DNA from: an uncultured Lachnospiraceae bacterium
GTDB lineage: Bacteria > Bacillota > Clostridia > Lachnospirales > Lachnospiraceae
Reading direction: 5' to 3'
Assembly: GCA_902797015.1 (NCBI GenBank)
Contig: CADBRG010000014.1
Span: 1 to 15,675, forward strand
Length of the DNA stretch: 15,675 nt
Shown: one piece after another, positions 7,418-13,285 of the stretch
Numbering within the stretch: position 1 is the stretch's first letter
Layout of the letters: the number at the start of each line of letters is the position of its first letter
Notes under the pieces: model-generated
What the model saw: the letters and a program-made list of their open reading frames with translations, nothing else
What the model was told of the DNA's origin: nothing
Database searches by the model: none
Program-made: the position numbers and the translations under genes

Positions 7418-8221
7418 TTACTTTTTCTGCTTTCCAAACAGATCATCCCCATAAGCATCAATGTATTCGATACAGAACTCATCAATTTCAAGAAGCGCCT
7501 CTGTCGAATAGATGGCGCCCAGCATATCCCGGCTGGTCGGGTCGATGATCGCACTGTCCATTCCTGCTGCCATTGCCAATACCAGGAAGGACTGATTGAT
7601 GGTCTTTCTGGACGGAAGGCCAAACGAAATATTAGACAAGCCACTTGTTACATGAATATCCGGACATTTTTCCTTGACGTATCTGGTAACAGCCGCGAAG
7701 TTCGTAAATGCATCCGGTTTTGTGCCCACACTGAAGACCAGCGGATCAATATGGATCCTTGAAGGCGCGATCTTAAATTCTTCCGCCCGTTCCATAATCT
7801 TTTCGAAAATCGCGATCCGGTCATCAATGCCATCCGGGATCTTATTGTTGTCACAGAGCAGTGCAACCACTTCCCAGTCTGTATCAGCGATCGCCGGGAA
7901 AACGGTATCGATCTTGTCACCTTCCAAAGACACAGAGTTGATCAGTCCAGGTTTATTGCAAAACGGCATTGCCTCTACGATAGAATGTGCATTCGGACTG
8001 TCGATACAGATCTTAGCGTCACTGACTTCCTGTACCAGATCGATCAGCCAGTGAAGTACTTCAACATCTCCTTCTACAACAGAAGAACACACATCAATAT
8101 AATCTGCTCTTCCTGCTGTCTGACGGATTGCCAGATCACGGATCCAGTCTGCGTTACGCTCCTGAATCGCCTTTGCTACAGATGGGATTGCGCCATTGAT
8201 TTTTTCACCGATGATGATCAT
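7418..8221 (-). CDS. Methyl-THF:corrinoid methyltransferase (pterin-binding, MtgA/AcsE-like)
   Basis: A 267-residue pterin-binding TIM-barrel methyltransferase. It moves a methyl group between THF and the cobalt of a corrinoid protein. Motifs: IIGEKING (3-10), CIDSPN (72-77) and LINSVS (93-98) for the pterin, IDPLVF (158-163), and GLSNISFGLPSR (194-205). The FGLPSR form resembles the MetH pterin domain and the second methyltransferases of demethylase systems (MtgA, MtvA type). AcsE of the Wood-Ljungdahl pathway, as I recall it, diverges just there. A methyl-entry role is therefore slightly favoured over acetyl-CoA synthesis. No corrinoid protein or substrate-specific methyltransferase is in the window. 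The start at 8221 has a strong GGAAGGAG site 7 nt upstream. This is the first gene of the C1 operon. Confidence 0.88.
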   Translation of the reverse strand: MIIIGEKINGAIPSVAKAIQERNADWIRDLAIRQTAGRADYIDVCSSVVEGDVEVLHWLIDLVQEVSDAKICIDSPNAHSIVEAMPFCNKPGLINSVSLEGDKIDTVFPAIADTDWEVVALLCDNNKIPDGIDDRIAIFEKIMERAEEFKIAPSRIHIDPLVFSVGTKPDAFTNFAAVTRYVKEKCPDIHVTSGLSNISFGLPSRKTINQSFLVLAMAAGMDSAIIDPTSRDMLGAIYSTEALLEIDEFCIEYIDAYGDDLFGKQKK

Positions 8222-8298
8222 TTGAAATCTCCTTCCTTTTTTGTATATCTTGAAATCATTCAGGATATCAGCTTACGTTCTTTTTTGGTTATCATCAT

Positions 8299-8328
8299 CT
8301 TATCGCACTGTATTTTTCCCGTATTCAA
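8299..8328 (-). promoter_or_regulatory. Candidate promoter of the C1 operon
   Basis: The minus strand has TTGAAT (8323-8328), an 18-nt spacer and GATAAG (8299-8304), preceded by TGC as in extended -10 promoters. A transcript would start near 8292, about 70 nt before the methyltransferase start codon. Both hexamers are imperfect, which would suit a promoter that needs an activator. Confidence 0.4.
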
Positions 8329-8335
8329 TTTTGTT

Positions 8336-8354
8336 TATCTGATTTTGTCAGATA
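8336..8354. promoter_or_regulatory. 19-bp inverted repeat upstream of the candidate C1 promoter
   Basis: TATCTGA (8336-8342) and TCAGATA (8348-8354) are perfect 7-bp arms around a 5-bp centre. The centre lies about 53 bp upstream of the predicted start site, next to the -35 box, where an activator would contact RNA polymerase. Binding by the adjacent PocR/AraC regulator is a guess; AraC proteins often use direct repeats. Confidence 0.4.
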
Positions 8355-8385
8355 TTGTCTTATTTCCTATCGTTTTGATGTATAA

Positions 8386-8432
8386 ATTATAAAATCTTGC
8401 TGCAAATATGTATTACAACAAGATTTTATAAT
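8386..8432. repeat. Perfect 14-bp inverted repeat with 19-bp spacer
   Basis: ATTATAAAATCTTG (8386-8399) is matched exactly by its reverse complement (8419-8432). G-U pairs can extend the stem on the minus strand. It lies just after the regulator stop codon (8453) and before the C1 promoter. It may act as a hairpin terminator for the regulator transcript, though no T-run follows it, or as a two-half-site operator. Confidence 0.6.
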
Positions 8433-8452
8433 CCCTTCTATTTGTTTTTCTT

Positions 8453-9727
8453 TTATCGGTCCGTTCTGTTACGAAACTGACCGGGCGTTATGCCGGTCTC
8501 TGTTTTAAAGACCTTTGAAAAATACTGCTGGTTGGAAAAACCGACAGACTGCGCGATTTCTGAAAGTGTCATCGTAGTCTCTTTCAGCAGTTCTTTCGCT
8601 TTTTCTATCCGCATGCGATTGACATAGACAGAGAAACCCACTCCCATTTCTGCGTTAAACAGCCTGGAGTAATGCGTCGGACTGGTTGCAGCATAAAAGG
8701 CAGCCTGTTCCAATGTAATCTGCGCACGGTAATTCCTGTGAATATACGCCAGACTTCGTCGCACCGGTTCACTCAGTTCTGACATGGCATCATCCTGCAG
8801 CATATCGATCAGCCGTGGCAGAAGCTGCGACAAGCCAAACGAGATTTCTTCCACATCCGCTGATTTTGCACTTTGCTTTTGAAATTCCGACACAAGGCCA
8901 TGAATGCGCTCTGCATCTGCCCCGTTTTGAATCATCCTGCGGGTCAGGACCGTGATCAGCTCATTGATCCGAAGTTTGATCAGTTCTGTATTCCCTGATG
9001 AGAAATAAATACCACCCAGAATGTCATTCAAAACATCCTGTGCTTCCTCCAGGCGTCCCTCCTCGATCATATCGCACAGATCTTGCTCCTGACGATCCTG
9101 CATGCTCCGCAGGGTCTCACGACGCCGCATCTCATCCTGTTCCCCTGCACTGCGGATCTTCAGATCCTGGATCGCCTCTCCGATCAGCTCCTGCTGCCGC
9201 CGCCTGTCTCTCTTCCTGTGAATGATCTGTAAATCCTCTCCCGACAGCAAATGATTGACCAGGTGATATAAAAGTTCCCCGAGGTAATACATCCGTTCCG
9301 GCTCTACTACCTGGATGCTCTGCATCGCTGACAAAAAAAGCGAACGGCATCCGGATGGCACATCGCAGTTTCTGATCACCTCATCTAAAGAGGCGGCACT
9401 CGGATAATCCGCCATGATCGGTCCCGCAATAACGCTGCCTACATATTTCCCGCCGTCAACGAGCGCGATCGCAAAATGCATCATATTCCCGTGACAGCCG
9501 TAAAAATAACAGGATCCTAACTTTTCTGCTTCCTGCCCGAGCATTGCATGCACTCTCATGCAGCGCTGAAACTGCTCCTGGTTTTGATGGATCAGATCGC
9601 AGTAATCATTCGGATTGCCAAAGCGTTCAACCGCAACACCGGTTTCATCCAGTAGCAGAATCCCGACTCCGGTTGCCTGCCAAAAAACATGCAGGCATGT
9701 TTTTAATTCCTCAAAAATCCGTTTCAT
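8453..9727 (-). CDS. AraC-family regulator with N-terminal PocR ligand-sensing domain
   Basis: A transcription factor of 424 residues from the ATG at 9727. The N-terminal part (about 5-160) matches the PocR domain pattern: GVGILLLDETG, YCDLI (C43), CMRVH (C56), YGCHGNMMHFAI (C78, H79) and GSVIAGPIM. A middle segment rich in charged residues is probably helical or coiled. The C-terminal 100 residues form the double helix-turn-helix of AraC/XylS proteins, from SLAYIHRNY through LSEIAQSVGFSNQQYFSKVFK to GITPGQFR. PocR domains are associated with propanediol, cobalamin and corrinoid-methyltransferase loci. The placement directly upstream of the methyltransferase operon suggests it controls that operon. 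Start uncertain: a TTG at 9745 has AGAGG 4 nt upstream and would add six residues. It follows the HD gene with almost no gap, suggesting translational coupling. Confidence 0.92.
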   Translation of the reverse strand: MKRIFEELKTCLHVFWQATGVGILLLDETGVAVERFGNPNDYCDLIHQNQEQFQRCMRVHAMLGQEAEKLGSCYFYGCHGNMMHFAIALVDGGKYVGSVIAGPIMADYPSAASLDEVIRNCDVPSGCRSLFLSAMQSIQVVEPERMYYLGELLYHLVNHLLSGEDLQIIHRKRDRRRQQELIGEAIQDLKIRSAGEQDEMRRRETLRSMQDRQEQDLCDMIEEGRLEEAQDVLNDILGGIYFSSGNTELIKLRINELITVLTRRMIQNGADAERIHGLVSEFQKQSAKSADVEEISFGLSQLLPRLIDMLQDDAMSELSEPVRRSLAYIHRNYRAQITLEQAAFYAATSPTHYSRLFNAEMGVGFSVYVNRMRIEKAKELLKETTMTLSEIAQSVGFSNQQYFSKVFKTETGITPGQFRNRTDR

Positions 9728-9755
9728 CTTTAGAGCGTACCCCAATATTCCTCTG

Positions 9756-10367
9756 TCACTCTGTTCTCAGTTTCCCGTTTTTCACACTCGGTAAAATAAA
9801 GTTTTCATACGCATATGCCCAGAGCTCCTGTGATCCCTCTTTTGACCGCCCGTTGCGTTCCAGCACACGGTCTAAACCGATCTGATGCTCTTCCCAGGTC
9901 TTTCCATCGGATGCGGCATTGAGCATCAGAGGCTGTACATTGTCCATGGCATGCGCAAATTTTGCCTCCGGGGTCTCCCATGCTTCAAATTCATCCCATA
10001 ACGCGCGAATCTTCTTTTCTTGATCCTCGGGAAGCAATCCAAAAATCCGCTCTGCCGCACGCAGTTCCCGTTCCTTTTGTGTCTTTTTGGCCTCCTCATC
10101 ATATGCGTAGGTATCCCCCGCATCGATTTCCACAACATCATGCAAAAGGATCATTGAGATGGTCTTTAAAAGATCGATCTTTTCGTTCGAATACTCTGAC
10201 AAAAACAATGCCATGACTGCCATATGCCAAGCATGTTCCGCATCGTTTTCAAACCGGCTGCCATCCGCCAGATAGGTCTGCCGGCCGATTTGCTTTTCCT
10301 GATCCAGCTCTCTTAAAAAGCCAAACTGTTTCTCTAATCTGTTTTCCATCTTCTCTGTCTTTTCCAT
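9756..10367 (-). CDS. HD-domain phosphohydrolase (YfbR/HDDC2-like)
   Basis: A 203-residue soluble HD-superfamily hydrolase. Predicted metal ligands are visible: H45 in DAEHAWH (42-48), H76-D77 in LLHDVVEIDAGD (74-85) and D142 in AHAMDNVQP (138-146). The pattern resembles the HD family of 5'-deoxynucleotidases (YfbR, HDDC2), so a nucleoside monophosphatase role is plausible, but the substrate cannot be read from the sequence. The start at 10367 has AAGGA 5 nt upstream; the frame stays open to 10409 without a better site. It is the first gene of a two-gene unit with the PocR regulator, whose start lies within about 30 nt of this stop codon. A link to the C1 operon is only positional. Confidence 0.85.
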   Translation of the reverse strand: MEKTEKMENRLEKQFGFLRELDQEKQIGRQTYLADGSRFENDAEHAWHMAVMALFLSEYSNEKIDLLKTISMILLHDVVEIDAGDTYAYDEEAKKTQKERELRAAERIFGLLPEDQEKKIRALWDEFEAWETPEAKFAHAMDNVQPLMLNAASDGKTWEEHQIGLDRVLERNGRSKEGSQELWAYAYENFILPSVKNGKLRTE

Positions 10368-10441
10368 GCTGATCCTTTCATCGTCATTGATTTTATCGTA
10401 TCTTTTCAATCTGTACTTTAATACTCTGACACTTTATTACA

Positions 10442-10470
10442 TTGCAGAATGACATTTTCCATGCTATAAT
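10442..10470 (+). promoter_or_regulatory. putP: Promoter of putP
   Basis: TTGCAG (10442-10447), a 17-nt spacer and a perfect TATAAT (10465-10470), about 44 nt before the putP start codon. A GGGAG ribosome site follows 8 nt before the ATG. Confidence 0.7.
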
Positions 10471-10494
10471 ACGATTTTAGTACGAAAAAAGCAA
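10466..10494 (-). promoter_or_regulatory. Promoter of the HD-regulator unit, overlapping the putP promoter
   Basis: On the minus strand TTGCTT (10489-10494), a 17-nt spacer and TATTAT (10466-10471, 5 of 6 to consensus). The -10 box shares five base pairs with the putP -10 on the other strand, so the two promoters probably compete for polymerase. Confidence 0.55.
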
Positions 10495-10513
10495 TATTTA
10501 GGGAGATTTATCT

Positions 10514-12055
10514 ATGACATCTAACAAAGTGGGAATGCTGGTTGTTATTATCGTTTACCTGGCTTTTATGGTAATCGTCGGCATTTTCTATTCCAGAAGA
10601 AACAAAAACGTCAGCGACTTCTATCTTGGCGGCAGAAAACTGGGACCGCTTGTCACTGCCATGAGTGCGGAAGCATCTGACATGAGCAGCTGGCTCTTAA
10701 TGGGGTTGCCGGGTCTGGCTTATTTGTCCGGCTGTTCCGAAGCAGGCTGGACGGCGATCGGACTTGCGATCGGTACCTATTTTAACTGGCTGTTCACAGC
10801 AAAACGTCTTCGCCGCTACAGTGAAAAGAATCACTCCATCACCGTTCCGGATTTCTTTTCCAACCGGTACCGTGATAAGAGTCATTCTCTGCTTGCGATC
10901 GCTGCGATCATCATCGTCGTATTTTTCGTTCCGTACACGGCATCAGGCTTTTCCGCATGCGGCAAACTGTTCTCATCCCTGTTCGGACTTCCGTATTTTG
11001 GTGCAGTGATCTTATCTGCGATCATCATCGTTGCCTATACGGCACTTGGCGGATTCCTTGCTGCCAGCACGACTGATCTGATCCAGAGTATCGTTATGAC
11101 ACTGGCGATCGTAATCGTCGTCTTCTTCGGTCTGCATATGATCGGCGGCGCAGATGTCGCGATCTCAAATGCCAAATCCCTGGACGGATATCTGACACTG
11201 CTTGCATCGCATGACCCCGAAACAGGTGCCGGATCACCATACAGCGGCTTAAGCATCGCATCAACACTGGCATGGGGTCTTGGATATTTTGGTATGCCGC
11301 ATATCCTGCTCCGGTTTATGGGCACAAGAGATGACAACAAACTCAAGCTGTCCAGACGAATCGCCAGCATCTGGGTCGTGATCGCGATGTTTATTGCGAT
11401 CGCCATTGGTATCATCGGCTTATCCATGTCAAAAGCAGGTATCATTCCGAACCTTGTAGGTTCTTCTGAATCTGAGTCTGAGCGTCTGATCATAGAAATC
11501 GCGTTCTTTATGAGCCAGCATGGCGTTCTCCTGATCATCGTTGGCGGCCTGATCCTGTCCGGTATCCTGGCCTGCACCATGTCCACCTCGGATTCACAGC
11601 TTCTGGCTGCATCATCCAGTGTATCCCAGAACATCCTGACCGACTGGCTTGGGATTAAAATGTCACAGAAAGCATCTATGGCCATGGCGCGTATCACCGT
11701 TATCATCATTGCGATCATCGGTGTGCTCCTTGCAAAAAATCCTGACAGTTCCGTATTCCGGATCGTATCCTTTGCCTGGGCAGGATTCGGTGCTTCCTTC
11801 GGACCGGTCATGATCTTCGCCCTGTTCTGGAAGCGCTCCAACCGAAACGGTGCACTTGCAGGCATGATCGTCGGTGCCGCAATGGTATTCATCTGGAAGT
11901 TTCTGATCGCGCCGATCGGTGGTGCATTCGCAATCTATGAATTGCTTCCGGCATTCATCTGTGCAAGCATCGCGATCATCGTTGTCAGCCTGATAACCAA
12001 GGCACCTGACAAAGAGATCGTGGACGAATTCGAATCAGTCGCAGCAATGAAATAA
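10514..12055 (+). CDS. putP: Sodium/proline symporter
   Basis: An integral membrane sodium:solute symporter that imports proline with Na+. The 513-residue protein consists mainly of hydrophobic helices, consistent with the 13-helix SSS family fold. Sodium-site landmarks: SAEASDMSSWLLMGLPG (51-67), with Asp56 matching the essential Asp55 of E. coli PutP, and TMSTSDSQLLAASSS (from about 355) in the helix-9 region that supplies Ser/Thr sodium ligands. FYLGGRKLGP (36-45) and the short loop after helix 4 are also typical. The start has GGGAG 8 nt upstream. It is divergent from the HD gene and converges on proC, so uptake and synthesis of proline sit side by side. Proline specificity is inferred from overall likeness to PutP; related symporters carry other solutes. 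Confidence 0.93.
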   Translation: MTSNKVGMLVVIIVYLAFMVIVGIFYSRRNKNVSDFYLGGRKLGPLVTAMSAEASDMSSWLLMGLPGLAYLSGCSEAGWTAIGLAIGTYFNWLFTAKRLRRYSEKNHSITVPDFFSNRYRDKSHSLLAIAAIIIVVFFVPYTASGFSACGKLFSSLFGLPYFGAVILSAIIIVAYTALGGFLAASTTDLIQSIVMTLAIVIVVFFGLHMIGGADVAISNAKSLDGYLTLLASHDPETGAGSPYSGLSIASTLAWGLGYFGMPHILLRFMGTRDDNKLKLSRRIASIWVVIAMFIAIAIGIIGLSMSKAGIIPNLVGSSESESERLIIEIAFFMSQHGVLLIIVGGLILSGILACTMSTSDSQLLAASSSVSQNILTDWLGIKMSQKASMAMARITVIIIAIIGVLLAKNPDSSVFRIVSFAWAGFGASFGPVMIFALFWKRSNRNGALAGMIVGAAMVFIWKFLIAPIGGAFAIYELLPAFICASIAIIVVSLITKAPDKEIVDEFESVAAMK

Positions 12056-12072
12056 AACAAATCTTCATTCAT

Positions 12073-12109
12073 AAAAAAGAAATCCGACGAAAGCCGGATT
12101 TCTTTTTTT
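12073..12109. terminator. Bidirectional terminator between putP and proC
   Basis: A perfect 10-bp stem (12077-12086 with 12095-12104, AAGAAATCCG and complement) with an 8-nt loop. It is flanked by six A on the left and seven T on the right, so it works as a hairpin plus U-run in both directions. It sits 18 nt after the putP stop and just beyond the proC stop. Confidence 0.92.
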
Positions 12110-12115
12110 GTTTTT

Positions 12116-12931
12116 TTATTTTCCAAGATCTTTGTTCTTTTCCGCGGATCTTACGATCGCCTGAATCACCGCATTGCGGAATCCGCATTCCTCGAGCGCC
12201 GTCACGCCGACGATCGTTGAACCGCCCGGTGAGCATACTGCATCTTTCAACTCTCCCGGATGCTTTCCGCTCTCCGTCACCATAGCTGCTGATCCCTGTA
12301 CGGTTTTTGCCGCCAGACGCTGTGCCATATCCCGCGGGATTCCTACCTGCACCGCACCGTCTGCCATCGCTTCGATGAGCATATAAATGTATGCCGGCGA
12401 GCAGCTGGTTACACTGGTCAGAGAATCGATCATATCTTCGCTTACCCGTTCAAAATCGCCTGCCGCCGCGAGCATCTTCTCCAGACGTGTGAACAGCTCC
12501 TCAGGGATGTCTGACGGTCCTGTCAAAAGAATCATTCCCTGACCGACCATCGCCGGCGTATTCGGCATGATCCGAAGCACTGTCGTGTCGTCTCCGATGC
12601 ACTCCTGGATCGCAGCGACCTTCACACCTGCAGCAATGGTTACAACCACATGTGTCTTTCCGGCCTTTGCCTCTTCTTCTAAAACCGTCGCGATCTTGCC
12701 TGCCACCAGACGGATCACATTCGGTTTTACCGCAAGTACGATATACTCTGCACTTCTGGCAAGCTCTTCATTTGACGCTGCCACATGACAACCCACCTGC
12801 TCTGCCAGTTCCTTTGCCTTCTCCGGAAGATAATCTGTGATCACCACATTTTCAGCCCCGATCGAATTGCAGGCTGCTACGATCAGTGCACCGCCCATAT
12901 TGCCGGCGCCAATAAATCCAATCTTATACAT
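12116..12931 (-). CDS. proC: Pyrroline-5-carboxylate reductase
   Basis: Reduces pyrroline-5-carboxylate to L-proline with NAD(P)H, the last step of proline synthesis. The 271-residue protein has the family length. The N-terminal Rossmann motif is GFIGAGNMGGALI (5-17). VLAVKPNVI and MPNTPAMVGQGMILL follow in the middle. The C-terminal dimer and P5CR signature runs from SVTSCSPAYIYMLIEAMADG through VQVGIPRDMAQRLA to KDAVCSPGGSTIVGVTALEE. The start at 12931 is set by AGAGGAG 4 nt upstream and by GFIGAGNMGG following at once. The frame is open to 12976, but that would place the start inside the leader terminator hairpin. It converges on putP. Control by its structured leader (12963-13131) is likely. 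Confidence 0.96.
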   Translation of the reverse strand: MYKIGFIGAGNMGGALIVAACNSIGAENVVITDYLPEKAKELAEQVGCHVAASNEELARSAEYIVLAVKPNVIRLVAGKIATVLEEEAKAGKTHVVVTIAAGVKVAAIQECIGDDTTVLRIMPNTPAMVGQGMILLTGPSDIPEELFTRLEKMLAAAGDFERVSEDMIDSLTSVTSCSPAYIYMLIEAMADGAVQVGIPRDMAQRLAAKTVQGSAAMVTESGKHPGELKDAVCSPGGSTIVGVTALEECGFRNAVIQAIVRSAEKNKDLGK

Positions 12932-12962
12932 ATAACTCCTCTTTTCTTTTTTCATTTTCATC

Positions 12963-12995
12963 AAAAAAGATAACACATTATCTGTGTGCTATCTT
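12963..12995 (-). terminator. proC: Terminator hairpin in the proC leader
   Basis: On the minus strand an 11-bp stem with one G-U pair (12985-12995 with 12967-12977) and a 7-nt loop, followed by a run of six T (12963-12968 on the complement). It ends 31 nt before the proC start codon, so it must be passed for proC to be expressed from the upstream promoter. Confidence 0.75.
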
Positions 12996-13131
12996 ATCAA
13001 AAAGGCCCTAATAAATCAAATTCCTTATATAACAACTATGCAGCCCGTCTCCGGACTGCATACCTGCTTCATCAATGTAGTATGTTTAAGCGATAGGAAA
13101 CTATAATTGGCTAGTTAGTTTCTTTTTACAC
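12963..13131 (-). ncRNA. Structured leader or small RNA upstream of proC, class not recognised
   Basis: From the predicted start near 13130, the minus-strand RNA can form three hairpins. First, a 7-bp stem near the 5' end (13116-13122 with 13097-13103). Second, an 11-bp stem with one G-U pair closed by a GAGA (GNRA) tetraloop (13052-13062 with 13037-13047). Third, a terminator (12967-12995). The terminator lies about 20 nt before the proC ribosome site, the layout of a riboswitch or attenuator, or of a separate small RNA with read-through into proC. No T-box sequence is present. Confidence 0.45.
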
Positions 13132-13136
13132 AAGTT

Positions 13137-13165
13137 ATTCTAGCATAACTTTCTGTGTTCGTCCA
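13137..13165 (-). promoter_or_regulatory. proC: Promoter of the proC leader
   Basis: On the minus strand TGGACG (13160-13165), a 17-nt spacer and TAGAAT (13137-13142). A TGC just before the -10 makes an extended -10. The start site would be near 13130, giving a leader of about 200 nt before proC. Confidence 0.6.
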
Positions 13166-13199
13166 GTCCTTTTTTCATTTTCAGGTGAAATATAATAAT

Positions 13200-13227
13200 T
13201 TGCGTTCTAACCATTTTCCTATATAAT
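13200..13227 (+). promoter_or_regulatory. gshA: Promoter of gshA
   Basis: TTGCGT (13200-13205), a 16-nt spacer and a perfect TATAAT (13222-13227), about 59 nt before the gshA ATG. The -35 box is weak (3 of 6). It is divergent from the proC leader promoter, whose -35 begins 35 bp away. Confidence 0.55.
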
Positions 13228-13285
13228 AGTAACATAGTAGGTTTTAAGAACGGCTTATATGATACAAGACTGAAAGGAGTTCTTC

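Noticed and set aside
11035..11892. 285-codon open frame antisense to putP
   Set aside because: It lies wholly inside putP, has no ribosome site or family motif, and its make-up is that of a shadow of hydrophobic codons.
12932..12976. Upstream extension of proC
   Set aside because: It would start inside the terminator hairpin and put Lys-rich residues before the Rossmann motif; AGAGGAG marks the start at 12931.
12963..13131. T-box or 6S RNA in the proC leader
   Set aside because: The T-box consensus (UGGNACC region) is absent, and no long end-to-end pairing typical of 6S could be built by eye.
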